The notes below the pieces were generated by a model. The model did no database searches. It saw only the letters and a program-made list of their open reading frames with translations, and was not told the origin of the DNA. From contig JANQFR010000002.1 in the NCBI GenBank assembly GCA_028277745.1, forward strand, positions 23,153 to 87,152: a DNA stretch of 64,000 bases, in the 5' to 3' direction. The DNA comes from Phycisphaeraceae bacterium. GTDB taxonomy: Bacteria > Planctomycetota > Phycisphaerae > Phycisphaerales > Phycisphaeraceae. The translations under genes were made by a program, and so were the position numbers. Below are positions 1-8,380 of this stretch, in pieces; positions within the stretch are counted from its first letter, which is position 1, and each line of letters opens with the position of its first letter.

Positions 1-157
1 GGCGGGCATCGCCGCGTTCGGGTGCATCGCGCTGGGCTTCCTCGGCGGCTGGATCGTCAACGCCACCCACGACGCCAACATCCCCGGCGTCGACAAGTCC
101 GCCGCCCCCATCACGCTCGACGACTCGGACGACCAGGTTTCCGCCACCAAGCCGTAG
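1..157 (+). CDS. C-terminal end of a membrane protein (partial)
   Basis: The frame open from the window edge ends with TAG at 155-157. The visible 51 residues contain one hydrophobic stretch (about residues 3-20, ending FLGGWIV), followed by a polar, acidic tail rich in Asp, Ser and Thr that ends ATKP. This looks like the last transmembrane helix and soluble tail of an integral membrane protein. Too little is present to name a family, and the start lies outside the window. The 126 bp to the next gene hold two short copies of an AATTCCGCCGG motif. Confidence 0.6.
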   Translation, partial: AGIAAFGCIALGFLGGWIVNATHDANIPGVDKSAAPITLDDSDDQVSATKP

Positions 158-283
158 TGATATGACGCCCGGGGTAACCCTATCACGGTGAATTCCGCCG
201 GGGTGAAAGACCTTTAAAGCCAGCAATTCCGCCGGTATGATGAGTCTCGCGTTGGCGTACGAGTTTCTCCCCGGGAGTCCCCA

Positions 284-1222
284 ATGACGACTTATCGCTG
301 TTTCTTCGCGCTCGTGGTCATGCTGTCAATCCACGTTGATCGGGCACACGCAAATGATGTCGTTGTTGCGTCGGACGACCCGATCGTCGGCCATGTTGCG
401 GACCAGCCAGTCCATTTTTCACAAATCATTGAATCGCACCTCAAGACCGCGGACCCAAACCATCATGATCAGCTCAGGCAGATCGTTCGCGCCCGGATCC
501 AGCAGATTGTGCTTGATCGCCTGATCCTGGCCGAGGCGGAAGCGTCGTTAACCGACGAGGAACGGGAAGCCGTGTCCGAGTTGGTCGCGAAGCGAGTCGC
601 GCAGATCGACCCCGCAGACCGCGAAGCGTTTGCACGTGATTTCCGCCAACAAGTGATCGCACGGAAACACCTCCGCGACACTCTGACTCCGCAAATCCAC
701 ATCACCGATGCCGACATCGAGCGTGATTACCAAAAGCGTCGGGCGGAATTCAATCCGCCCGCCCGACGTACGCTTCGCAGGATCCAGGCCTTGCCGTCGG
801 ACGCCGACACCGTGGAGAAAAAACTGGCCGAGGGCGCATCATTCAAGGAAGTCGCTTCGGGGTCATTAAATCAATACCGCCCGTCCAAAGCCGGGTTGAT
901 GGGCGATCTATCCGTTGACGCTTCGTTTGCCGATGCAGCGATTAACGAAGCCGTAGCGGCGTTGGGCGACCGGCCCGGAGCCGTCACCCCCCGCATCGAC
1001 GCGGACGGCTCATCGCATTGGTTCTATCTCGAAGCTTACAACGCACCGCCATCGAGGTCACTCGATCAGGTGCGGTCGGAGATTAGCGACATGCTGCGGC
1101 AGAAACAATATCTGTCGCTGTCTCAAACGATGCGGCGAAACCTGATGGATGGCGGCAACTACACGCCGCTCGACATCATGGTCGAAAACACGCTGACGCT
1201 GCTTGACCGACGCACCGATTAA
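284..1222 (+). CDS. Exported parvulin/SurA-like peptidyl-prolyl isomerase
   Basis: A 312-residue protein with an N-terminal signal peptide (hydrophobic core FFALVVMLSI, probable cleavage after AHA at about residue 23). The next 130 residues are helical and charged, in the style of the SurA/PrsA chaperone N-domain. A rotamase-like segment with PPARRTLRRIQ and the parvulin-type GASFKEVA and GLMGDLS signatures follows at about residues 160-245. Proteins of this kind assist folding of exported proteins in the periplasm. The rotamase core is short and diverged, so isomerase activity may be weak and the chaperone role is the safer inference. An SD-like GGGAG lies seven bases before the ATG. It stands alone, 139 bp before serC. 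Confidence 0.75.
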   Translation: MTTYRCFFALVVMLSIHVDRAHANDVVVASDDPIVGHVADQPVHFSQIIESHLKTADPNHHDQLRQIVRARIQQIVLDRLILAEAEASLTDEEREAVSELVAKRVAQIDPADREAFARDFRQQVIARKHLRDTLTPQIHITDADIERDYQKRRAEFNPPARRTLRRIQALPSDADTVEKKLAEGASFKEVASGSLNQYRPSKAGLMGDLSVDASFADAAINEAVAALGDRPGAVTPRIDADGSSHWFYLEAYNAPPSRSLDQVRSEISDMLRQKQYLSLSQTMRRNLMDGGNYTPLDIMVENTLTLLDRRTD

Positions 1223-1361
1223 CGCCTTTGCATGGACAGCCGGGCCGCGGAAATCCATGCCATCTGCGCCGACGCCCGATGGAATCAGGGAGGACGGCAG
1301 AACCCGTCGGGTCGTGATATTCTGACGCGTCCCGACCATTGTTTGTATTGGACCTAAGACG

Positions 1362-2459
1362 ATGCCCGACACCGCGACCCATCGGATCTTCAATTTCTCG
1401 GCCGGCCCCTGCACGCTGCCGCTGCCGGTGCTCGAGCGGGCGCGGGACGAGCTGGTCGATTATGGCGGGACGGGGATGTCGCTCATCGAGATGAGCCACC
1501 GGTCCATGCCGGTGGTCAGCGTCTTCGACGAGGCCGAGGCGCTGATGCGCGAGGCGTTGAGCGTGCCGGCGTCGCACCACATCCTGTTCATCGCGGGCGG
1601 GGCGACGTTCCAGTTCGCAATGACGGCGGTCAACCTGCTGCACGGCGGCAAGACAGCCGACTTCACGCACTCGGGCGCCTGGGCCAAGAAGGCCATCGCC
1701 GACGCCAGGAAGGTCGGTCGCGTCAACCTCGTGTTCGACGGCACGGACGCGAACTACACCACCCTGCCCGACCCCGCGGGCGTGGCCTGCAGCGACGACG
1801 CCGTCTACCTGCACCTGACCAGCAACGAAACGATCGGCGGGGTGCAGTGGAAGGCGTTCCCACGGGTCGGCCGGCCGATCGTGGCGGACATGAGCAGCGA
1901 CATCCTGAGCCGACCCTTGCCTTTCGAGCAGTTCGGACTGATCTATGCGGGGGCGCAGAAAAACATCGGCCCGGCGGGCGTCGCGGTGGTCATCCTCCGC
2001 GAGGACGTGCTGGCGCAGTGCCCGGGCGATCTGCCGGGATACCTGAACTACGCGGGTCACGTGGAGGGCCAATCGATGCTCAACACCCCGCCGGTGTTTC
2101 AGGTGTACATGATCAAGCTCGTGCTGGAGTGGCTGAAGGAACAGGGGGGCGTCGCGTGGGCGCAGGAGGCGGCCGCCCGGCGCAGCGAGGCGGTATACGA
2201 TGCGATCGCCCGTCACGCCGACTTTTACCGTTGCCCGGTGGACGAGCGTTGCCGGTCGAGCATGAACGTGGTCTTCCGTCTGCCGGATGAAGACCTGGAG
2301 GCCCGGTTCATCCGGGAGGCGGAAGCGGCGGGGATGAGCGGGCTCAAGGGACACCGCAGCGTCGGGGGCTGCCGGGCGTCGCTCTATAACGCGATGCCCC
2401 TGGAGGGCGCCGAGGCCCTGGCGTCCTTCATGGACCGGTTCGCAACGACGCATGGGTGA
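1362..2459 (+). CDS. serC: Phosphoserine aminotransferase
   Basis: A 365-residue cytoplasmic PLP enzyme that converts 3-phosphohydroxypyruvate and glutamate to O-phosphoserine in serine synthesis; it can also act in pyridoxine synthesis. The family signature FNFSAGPCTLP is at residues 10-20, GTGMSLIEMSHRS at 37-49, and the PLP-binding lysine is expected at K200 in GAQKNIGPAGV. Length matches the SerC family (about 360). The start is the ATG that keeps the conserved N-terminus close to residue 1. It converges with yggS, another PLP protein, 72 bp away. No serA or serB is adjacent. Confidence 0.96.
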   Translation: MPDTATHRIFNFSAGPCTLPLPVLERARDELVDYGGTGMSLIEMSHRSMPVVSVFDEAEALMREALSVPASHHILFIAGGATFQFAMTAVNLLHGGKTADFTHSGAWAKKAIADARKVGRVNLVFDGTDANYTTLPDPAGVACSDDAVYLHLTSNETIGGVQWKAFPRVGRPIVADMSSDILSRPLPFEQFGLIYAGAQKNIGPAGVAVVILREDVLAQCPGDLPGYLNYAGHVEGQSMLNTPPVFQVYMIKLVLEWLKEQGGVAWAQEAAARRSEAVYDAIARHADFYRCPVDERCRSSMNVVFRLPDEDLEARFIREAEAAGMSGLKGHRSVGGCRASLYNAMPLEGAEALASFMDRFATTHG

Positions 2460-2531
2460 TCACCCCACGACGTCCTGCCGCTGATCGAGCGCTTGTCGTA
2501 TCCCGGAGAGGCCATCCCCGGGCTTCGTTCG

Positions 2532-3308
2532 TTACTCGTGCTCGCCGAAGAGCGCCCGGCCGACGCGGATGAGATTGGCGCCTTCCTGAATGGCGACCTC
2601 GAAGTCGTTGGTCATGCCCATCGACAGGATGTTGCACGAGCCGCCGCCGATCTTCTGGGAGCGGATGTCGTGGAAGATCTCCGCGACGCGGGCGAAGGGC
2701 GATCGAGAGTCCTCGGCGTTGTCGGAGTAGGGCGCCATGGTCATCAGGCCGCGGAGGCGCAGGTGCATCATGGTGTCGATCGATTCGGCGAGGTGGACGG
2801 CCGCGGGCGCCGCCACGCCGGACTTCTGCTCCTCGCCGGCGGCGTTGACCTGGATCAGGATGTCGACCACCTTGTCCTGCCGGGCCGCGAGGGCGTGCAG
2901 CTCCTCGGCCAGGCGGAGGCTGTCGACGCTGTGGATCAGCGAGACCAGCGGCATGACCTGCTTGACCTTGTTGCGCTGGAGGTGGCCGACCATGTGCCAG
3001 CGGACGGTCTCGGGCGCCTGCACCTCGGTCCGCGTCACGGCGCCCGCCAGGGTCTTCTTGCGGCTGAGAAACTCCTCCAGTTGGGGGACCCGCTGCGCCA
3101 GTTGCTGCACCCGGTTCTCGCCCAGGTCCGCGTGGCCCAACTCGACCAGCGTGCGGATCTGGTCGGGCGTGGCGTACTTGGTCACGGCGACCAGATTCAC
3201 GTCGTCCGGCCGCCGGCCGGCTTTCGCGGCGGCGTCGGCGATCCGGGCCGTCAACTCGTGGTACGCGTCACGCAACTCGACAGGGCTGACGATCTTGTCT
3301 GCGGGCAT
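2532..3308 (-). CDS. PLP homeostasis protein, YggS/PROSC family
   Basis: A 258-residue TIM-barrel PLP-binding protein without known catalytic activity; the family maintains the cellular PLP pool. The PLP lysine is K44 in LVAVTKYA, and the family signatures GENRVQQ, WHMVGHLQRNK, LRLRGLMTM and the phosphate-binding C-terminal SMGMTNDFEVAIQEGA are present. The frame is open to 3557, but the N-terminal signature and normal family length fix the start at the ATG at 3308-3306. A TACATT hexamer lies six bases before this ATG, with TTGCTT 17 bp further upstream, suggesting a leaderless transcript. Confidence 0.93.
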   Translation of the reverse strand: MPADKIVSPVELRDAYHELTARIADAAAKAGRRPDDVNLVAVTKYATPDQIRTLVELGHADLGENRVQQLAQRVPQLEEFLSRKKTLAGAVTRTEVQAPETVRWHMVGHLQRNKVKQVMPLVSLIHSVDSLRLAEELHALAARQDKVVDILIQVNAAGEEQKSGVAAPAAVHLAESIDTMMHLRLRGLMTMAPYSDNAEDSRSPFARVAEIFHDIRSQKIGGGSCNILSMGMTNDFEVAIQEGANLIRVGRALFGEHE

Positions 3309-3436
3309 TACGTGAATGTAGGGGGTATGGGGCGAACAAGCAAGGGAACACCCCACTTCCTCACCTGTGAAATCCGCGGACCGCGCCGCCATCGGGCGAT
3401 CCTCAAACGATCGCACAGGCCTTGTCTCACGGCGGC

Positions 3437-4105
3437 TTACGAGGCCTGCTGGGCCGCGGGCGGCTCCTGCCGCTTGCCATAGATCAAGAAGGAATACACA
3501 CAAGGCGTCAGGCCGGCGACAGCGACCAGAACCATGAACACGACCAAGAGCAGCCATCCGTGCAGCACCAGGGCCGCGATCACGGCCCCGACGCCGCCGC
3601 CGACAAAGGTCCAGCCCGCCAGGCGGTGGGTGCGGCGCCAGACCGTCTCACTCGAAAGCGTCCACGGCGTGCGGATGCCGGCGAACCAGTTGGATCGCAG
3701 CTTGGGCAGCACATTGCCGATCACGATGAACATCACCCCCAGCAACGCGATCAGGACGCCCTCGTTGAGTTTCATGTCCGCGCTCAGCGAGGCCAGGATG
3801 ACCAGCACCTGGACCGCCAGTTGCAGGCCCGCCGCCGCCAGGAAGATCCATCCCAAGGCGCCGCGAGACCGCTGAATATGCTCGCGCCTCGGGTCCAGCC
3901 AGTAAATCACGGGGAACAGGGTCGAGATCACAACGATCAGGGCGGGGAAGAACAACAACCCGAAGGCTTTCGGCCAAAACGAATCGGGCTCGCCATCGAT
4001 GTTCCAGTGGACCGGCATCGCATCCGGGACCCGGCTCCACACCACGAGTGAAACCGCCAAGCTGATGCCCGCCAAACCAAGACACTTAAAGTAGCTTGAC
4101 CACAT
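3437..4105 (-). CDS. SdpI/DUF1648-family membrane protein
   Basis: A 222-residue integral membrane protein with about six hydrophobic helices. It has the DUF1648 motif MPVHWNIDGEPDSF (residues about 30-43) and the SdpI signature NWFAGIRTPWTLSSETVWRRTH (quoted here as spanning about residues 141-162). In Bacillus subtilis, SdpI gives immunity to the toxin SdpC and signals to the repressor SdpR. The start codon lies 20 bp inside the upstream ArsR-type gene, so the two are co-transcribed and probably coupled. No sdpC-like toxin gene is visible nearby. The protein could therefore be an orphan immunity factor or have another membrane-stress role. Confidence 0.88.
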   Translation of the reverse strand: MWSSYFKCLGLAGISLAVSLVVWSRVPDAMPVHWNIDGEPDSFWPKAFGLLFFPALIVVISTLFPVIYWLDPRREHIQRSRGALGWIFLAAAGLQLAVQVLVILASLSADMKLNEGVLIALLGVMFIVIGNVLPKLRSNWFAGIRTPWTLSSETVWRRTHRLAGWTFVGGGVGAVIAALVLHGWLLLVVFMVLVAVAGLTPCVYSFLIYGKRQEPPAAQQAS

Positions 4106-4400
4106 GAGATCGCTCCTTCGCCGACCGCTTCACGCCCTTGACTTGAAACAAGTCCAACAGCATTCCAAGCACCTCCTCGAACACCGAAGTATTGATCTGG
4201 TAAAAAACAAAACGCCCACGCTTCTCGCGGTCAATCAGCCCGGCGTGCACCAACAGGCGCAGGTGATGCGAAAGCGTGGCCTTACCGAACGTAAAATGCC
4301 TGGCCAGATCGCCCGCGGCCATCTCGCCGTGCCGCTTGAGAATCTCCAGCACCCTCCGGCGCTCCGCGTAGCTGATAGCTTCGAACACCTCGTTCGTCAC
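4086..4400 (-). CDS. ArsR/SdpR-family winged-helix repressor
   Basis: A 104-residue DNA-binding protein. The winged helix covers about residues 5-80, with recognition helix FGKATLSHHLRLLVHAGLI and wing REKRGRFVFYQIN. It lacks the metal-binding cysteines of ArsR/SmtB, as does SdpR. It starts with GTG at 4400-4398 and overlaps the SdpI-like gene by 20 bp. In the characterised Bacillus system SdpR represses its own operon and is sequestered at the membrane by SdpI; the same wiring is inferred here. The AT-rich promoter carries an inverted and a direct repeat over the -10 and -35 elements. Confidence 0.85.
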   Translation of the reverse strand: MTNEVFEAISYAERRRVLEILKRHGEMAAGDLARHFTFGKATLSHHLRLLVHAGLIDREKRGRFVFYQINTSVFEEVLGMLLDLFQVKGVKRSAKERSHVVKLL

Positions 4401-4436
4401 ACCCCTATTATTTCGATAATTGTCAAAATGTCAAAT
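4401..4436 (-). promoter_or_regulatory. Promoter/operator of the sdpRI-like operon
   Basis: On the minus strand TTGACA (4434-4429) is followed after 16 bp by AATAAT (4412-4407), which ends six bases before the GTG start at 4400. The -10 element is overlapped by the perfect inverted repeat ATTAT-TTCG-ATAAT (4407-4420), and the -35 region consists of two tandem 8-mers (TGTCAAAA, TGTCAAAT; 4421-4436). The block is strikingly AT-rich for this genome. It is a convincing self-regulated, probably leaderless promoter. Confidence 0.7.
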
Positions 4437-4538
4437 CGTTTCCCGTGTTCAGCCCGTTAAAGGATGAAGACACGCCCCATACGGTTTGGTTTAAACGGTG
4501 TTCGGATGTAAAAGGGCAAGACGTGTTAACAGCACGCC

Positions 4539-5150
4539 TTACAAATCCGCCGCAGCCACCCGGCGTTTGAGCACCAGCTTGACGGCGATGAATCCCGCGA
4601 TGAGCAGCAAAACCGTTACGATCGCGACGATCTGGCCGCTGGCGACCCATTGCTTGACGCGCTCGATGTGCTCGGCGAAAGCGTAGGCGAGGAAGAAGAT
4701 GGTCGGCACGCTGATCGCGGCGGCCGAGCCGTCGTAGAGGAAGAATTTCCAGTAGGGGACGCGGAACGTGCCGGCGGTGAACATGGCCGGCGCCCGCAGG
4801 CCGGGCAGGAAACGGGCGGTGAACATGAACTTGCCGCCGTGACGGTGGAGCCTAGCCTCGGTCCGGGCGAGCCGATCGGGGGTGAGGAAGCGCCGCAGGA
4901 GGGGGATTTTCGGAACATGGTGGCCGTAGACCCGCCCCAGCCAGAACACGATCGCGTCGGCGCCCATGATCGCGATAAAGCTGCCAACGAACATAATCGT
5001 CGGGTCCGCCCGCCCGGTCCCGGCCAGCCAGCCGCCCACCACCAGCGGGATGTCCTCGGGGATCGGCAGCCCCATCCCGCTGGCCAGCAACACACCGAAA
5101 ATAATGATGTAGGGCGCGTTGGCCGCGGTCTCGGTGATCCACTGCTCCAT
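4539..5150 (-). CDS. DedA-family inner membrane protein
   Basis: A 203-residue polytopic protein of the DedA/VTT (SNARE-associated) family, now linked to lipid carrier and phospholipid translocation. Recognisable elements are GMGLPIPEDIPLVVGGWLAG (residues 25-44, a re-entrant loop), the acidic residue in GADAIVFWLGRVYG, the motif FMFTARFLPGLRAPAMFTAG, and two C-terminal helices. The conserved arginine and glycine pattern F.aRF.PG.R is intact. It ends with a basic cytoplasmic tail. It lies 30 bp downstream of the nucleotidyltransferase gene on the same strand and may share its transcript. The 138 bp beyond its end, up to the sdpRI promoter, hold no recognisable gene. Confidence 0.9.
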   Translation of the reverse strand: MEQWITETAANAPYIIIFGVLLASGMGLPIPEDIPLVVGGWLAGTGRADPTIMFVGSFIAIMGADAIVFWLGRVYGHHVPKIPLLRRFLTPDRLARTEARLHRHGGKFMFTARFLPGLRAPAMFTAGTFRVPYWKFFLYDGSAAAISVPTIFFLAYAFAEHIERVKQWVASGQIVAIVTVLLLIAGFIAVKLVLKRRVAAADL

Positions 5151-5180
5151 GAACCACGTATTGTAGCGGACCGGGCGGCC

Positions 5181-6425
5181 TTATCGCGTCATCTCGGCCG
5201 CGTTGCGCAGCCACGCCAGGGCCGCGTCGCGATCGTCGATGACGTGCTCCAACTGGGCGTCGTACGCCCCGTCGAGCAGCTGTTTGAAACGTGGGCCCGG
5301 CTCCAGGCCCATCGCGATCAGGTCATCGCCATTGACCAGCGGCGGCGGCGCGACGCCGTCGGCCTCCAAGGCCGCCACGTCGGCGCCGATCCGGCCCACG
5401 CCCGGCTCGACCGCCCGGGCCAACGTCCACGCCCCGGCCCACCACGGCGACGCGAGCGTCCGCTTCCGCTGCGCCACGCCCAGTTCGTCCCAGTCCCGAA
5501 TCGCGCCCAGCAGCCGCAGTTGGCCATGGAGCGCGTCGCGCACGTCGTTGCTCAGCGACAGCGCCCGCCGCCACCGCCGCAGGACCATGTCCAGGCTCAG
5601 CCCCGCGGCCGCGGTCAGCGAAGACGAGCCGCCCCGCCGGTCGAGCATCCACGCCGCCAGCGCGGTCGGCGCATCGATCGGCGGCGTCAGCCGGGCCAGC
5701 ACCGCGGGCTCGGGCTCGGCCGGGTCCTCGTTGAGCGTGGGCGAGTCCAGCTTCAACGCCTGCATCAGCCGGACCGCACGCACCGGGTCCGGCCCGGTCA
5801 GCATGGCCAGCACCTCCTGGCCGATCCGCTCCCGGCTGATCTGGCCGAGGTACTTGGCCAGCGGCCGGATCGCCGCGGCGGTCTTCGCCTCGACCTCGAA
5901 CCCCAGGCGGGCCGCGAACCGCACCGCGCGCAGCATCCGCAGGTAGTCCTCGCCGAACCGCTGGTCGGGGTCGCCGATCGCGCGGATCAGCCTCGCTTCC
6001 AGGTCGGCCCGGCCGCCAACGTAGTCGATGATCTCATCCCCGCCGTCGCGGGGATCGGCGAACAGCCCGTTGATCGTGAAGTCGCGCCGCCGGGCGTCGT
6101 GCTCGGCGTCGGTGAACTCGACCTTGTCCGGCCGGCGGCCGTCGGCGTAGCCCCACTCGAGGCGGAACGTCGCCACCTCGATTGATGCCGAGCGCTGGGC
6201 GACCAGCACCACGCCGAAGGCCTCGCCCACGTACCGGCTGCCGGGGAAGAGCCGGCGCACCGCGTCGGGCTCGGCGTCGGTCGCCACGTCGTAATCCTTG
6301 GGCTCGATGCCCAATAGCGCGTCGCGTACGCACCCGCCGGCGAGGTAGGCGGTGTGCCCGGCGCCGCGCAGCCGCTCGATGATCGCGACCGCGGCGCGGC
6401 GGGATGGGGAGGCGTGGCTCATCAC
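5181..6425 (-). CDS. CCA-adding-type tRNA nucleotidyltransferase / poly(A) polymerase family
   Basis: A 414-residue class II nucleotidyltransferase. The head domain has GGCVRDALLG (residues 30-39) and the catalytic DYD at 44-46, then RRRDFTINGLFAD and the RNA-binding region with DYLRMLRAVRFAARLGFE. No C-terminal HD phosphohydrolase motif is evident. CCA-adding enzymes and bacterial poly(A) polymerases cannot be separated by eye, but a single-copy housekeeping role in CCA 3'-end synthesis is most likely. GTG at 6425 is seven bases after a TACACT hexamer; ATG at 6422 is the alternative start. It is divergent from the first zinc-ribbon membrane gene. Confidence 0.88.
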   Translation of the reverse strand: MMSHASPSRRAAVAIIERLRGAGHTAYLAGGCVRDALLGIEPKDYDVATDAEPDAVRRLFPGSRYVGEAFGVVLVAQRSASIEVATFRLEWGYADGRRPDKVEFTDAEHDARRRDFTINGLFADPRDGGDEIIDYVGGRADLEARLIRAIGDPDQRFGEDYLRMLRAVRFAARLGFEVEAKTAAAIRPLAKYLGQISRERIGQEVLAMLTGPDPVRAVRLMQALKLDSPTLNEDPAEPEPAVLARLTPPIDAPTALAAWMLDRRGGSSSLTAAAGLSLDMVLRRWRRALSLSNDVRDALHGQLRLLGAIRDWDELGVAQRKRTLASPWWAGAWTLARAVEPGVGRIGADVAALEADGVAPPPLVNGDDLIAMGLEPGPRFKQLLDGAYDAQLEHVIDDRDAALAWLRNAAEMTR

Positions 6426-6465
6426 ACCGACAAGTGTAATCGCTCCGCCGGGTTATCATCAGGCC

Positions 6466-7395
6466 ATGCCGAACCGGGCGGCCAACAACCTCCAGGCAGC
6501 GCTGGACGCACACGGCCGGCTGACCATCGACCGCGACTGCGTCGGCTGTGGCTACAACGTGCGTGGGCTCGACCACGACGGACAATGTCCCGAATGCGGC
6601 ATGGCGGTCGCCAGGTCGGTCCACGGCGATGAGCTGCGCTTCGCCGACCCGCAGTGGCTCGCGGTGGTGTGCGGAGGTTTGCGGTGGATCCGCATCACGC
6701 TGGCCAGCGCCTTGATCGCTTTCCTCCTGCTCATGGTCGGATCGACCGTGACGACACTGATACCGGCCGCCAGCGTCGACTCTTTCAGCACCTTCTCCCT
6801 GATCGTCGCCGTGATCGGCCTCTTGATTTCTTTGGTACTGCCTGTCACCCTCGCATGGGGTGTGTGGCGGCTCTGTCGCCAGGAGCCGAAACAACTGAGC
6901 CGCGAACCTTCGTTGTCGTGGAGAAACGTGACGAGATTCGTCACGCCTGTCGCGATTGCGCTGTGTGTCGGCTACACGGCTTCACCGGCCACGGCCACGC
7001 TGATGACGATGATCTGGTGGATCGTGACGATGCTGGTCCTGGGTGTCGCGGCGGTCGCCTTGCTGTCGTATCTGGCGGCCCTGGCCCGCCGCATCCCGGC
7101 GCCGGATCAAGGCCAGCGGCTGCGGCGGCTGCGGCGCGAAACCGTTCTGGTGCTGGGTTGCGTTTTGCTGATCAACGCCGTTGAACTGGCCGTATGGGTC
7201 GGGGTCGTTCAGCACATCCCCCCCAGCAGCGCCTCATGGATCAACCGATATCACGGCAACTTCGAATCGTGCATGAACGCGATCATCGCCATAGGCACGC
7301 TTTATCTCGCGATCGCTTATCCGATCGCGGTCAACGTCACGGCGCGAAAGATCGACGCAGCGCGGAGGGCGGGGCTTGAACTCACCGGCGGTTAG
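6466..7395 (+). CDS. Zinc-ribbon polytopic membrane protein (paralogue 1 of 3)
   Basis: A 309-residue protein beginning with a cytosolic zinc ribbon (C25, C28, C41, C44 in the pattern C-x2-C-G-Y-N-V-R ... C-P-E-C-G) followed by about six hydrophobic helices. It is the first of three neighbouring genes with the same architecture. No enzymatic motif is visible. Similar ribbon-plus-membrane proteins are common hypothetical proteins of planctomycetes; the ribbon may bind a protein or nucleic acid. The ATG at 6466 is chosen because it lies six bases after TATCAT (6454-6459) and keeps the ribbon near the N-terminus; an upstream in-frame start overlaps the divergent gene. Confidence 0.7.
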   Translation: MPNRAANNLQAALDAHGRLTIDRDCVGCGYNVRGLDHDGQCPECGMAVARSVHGDELRFADPQWLAVVCGGLRWIRITLASALIAFLLLMVGSTVTTLIPAASVDSFSTFSLIVAVIGLLISLVLPVTLAWGVWRLCRQEPKQLSREPSLSWRNVTRFVTPVAIALCVGYTASPATATLMTMIWWIVTMLVLGVAAVALLSYLAALARRIPAPDQGQRLRRLRRETVLVLGCVLLINAVELAVWVGVVQHIPPSSASWINRYHGNFESCMNAIIAIGTLYLAIAYPIAVNVTARKIDAARRAGLELTGG

Positions 7396-7416
7396 CCGGG
7401 CCGCCACGCGGCCCCG
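7393..7416. repeat. Half copy of repeat family B (hairpin)
   Basis: TAGCCGGGCCGCCACGCGGC followed by CCCG resembles the right arm of the 52-bp family B element found complete at 28989, 39426 and 54926. It forms a small GGGCCGC/GCGGCCC hairpin and begins in the stop codon of the preceding gene. Confidence 0.6.
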
Positions 7417-7428
7417 GACCGTGTGGTC

Positions 7429-7508
7429 AAGCCGGACCTGAGCGGAGCGAAGGTCCGGATCACGTCGACGCCATCCATCCGGACCTTCGCTCCGCTCAGG
7501 TCCGGCTT
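7429..7508. repeat. Repeat family A: 32-bp perfect inverted repeat
   Basis: Arms at 7429-7460 and 7477-7508 are perfect inverted copies (outer end AAGCCGGACCTGAGCGG) around a 16-bp spacer, so transcripts from either strand can fold into one long hairpin. A second copy with the same spacer length and nearly the same spacer sequence lies at 9246-9325. It sits downstream of one gene and upstream of the next, where it could act as a terminator or processing site. Confidence 0.9.
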
Positions 7509-7599
7509 CTGACGTACGTTTCCAAGGCCCTGAACCGGTCCGCGTCGCCGGGCGTATCAACCCGTAGCCTCGGTTTGTCATGTCTTCGAGGAGTTGATC

Positions 7600-8376
7600 A
7601 TGTCCGCCACGCTTTCCGGCCACGCCGTGCTCGACCGCGACACGCCCTGCCTCAACTGCGGCTACAACCTCCGCACGCAACCGGTCACCGCCGACTGCCC
7701 CGAGTGCGGGATGGCGGTGTCGATCTCGCTGCGCAACGACGGCCTGGCCGACGCCCCGCCGGGATACCGCCGGCGGCTGCGGCACGGCGCCGCGTGGTGG
7801 CTCATCGGCACGCTGCTGACGCTGCCGCTGCTCTACGTAGGCGTGCTGGTCGCCGCCGTCGGGCTTTGGATGCTCACCGCCCCCCAGCCCGGCCGGGCCG
7901 AGCCCGCGGCCGACCGGGCGCTGCGCCGGTTCGGCCGGCTCGGGTTCGGGCTCGGGGCCCTCGGCTTCCTCACCCTCTGCGTCGGCCTCGGCTACACGGT
8001 CGTGACCGGCCAGGCGCGGCTGTTCGACGCGCGCCAGTCCTTCGACATCGCTTTCATCCTCGTCCACGGCGCCTATACCGCGGGCCTGATCGTGACCTGG
8101 CGTTACCTCGCCGGCCTCGCTGAACGCGTCGGGGACGCGGCCGTGGCAGGGCGTATGGACCACCTGCGCCGCTGCTGGATCGGCGCGGTGGTCGGGTTGT
8201 TCGCCATCGGCCTGGTCTCCACCGCCGCCAACTGGGCGTACACCCGGTTGAGCGTTTACCAGCCCTGGGTCGCGCCCCTGCTGGCGGCCCTCATCGCCGC
8301 CATGCTGGTCTGGCTGTGGATCGAGACGTGGCGGGCGGCGTGGCGGTTACGGGGCATGCTGGCCGCGATAGGATGA
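7600..8376 (+). CDS. Zinc-ribbon polytopic membrane protein (paralogue 2 of 3)
   Basis: A 258-residue paralogue of the gene at 6466. The zinc ribbon uses C17, C20, C33 and C36 (CLNCGYNLR ... CPECGM) and is followed by about six hydrophobic helices with a Gly/Leu/Val-rich composition. GAGGAG ends six bases before the ATG at 7600, so this start is preferred over a TTG six bases upstream. It is separated by only four bases from the third paralogue and is surely co-transcribed with it. Function is unknown; the shared ribbon motif but divergent membrane part suggests duplication followed by specialisation. Confidence 0.7.
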   Translation: MSATLSGHAVLDRDTPCLNCGYNLRTQPVTADCPECGMAVSISLRNDGLADAPPGYRRRLRHGAAWWLIGTLLTLPLLYVGVLVAAVGLWMLTAPQPGRAEPAADRALRRFGRLGFGLGALGFLTLCVGLGYTVVTGQARLFDARQSFDIAFILVHGAYTAGLIVTWRYLAGLAERVGDAAVAGRMDHLRRCWIGAVVGLFAIGLVSTAANWAYTRLSVYQPWVAPLLAALIAAMLVWLWIETWRAAWRLRGMLAAIG

Positions 8377-8380
8377 CGTC

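Noticed and set aside
4650..6185. 511-codon plus-strand frame across dedA and the nucleotidyltransferase
   Set aside because: It runs antisense through two well-supported genes and is low in complexity (Gln/Arg/Pro-rich), so it is a GC-driven shadow.
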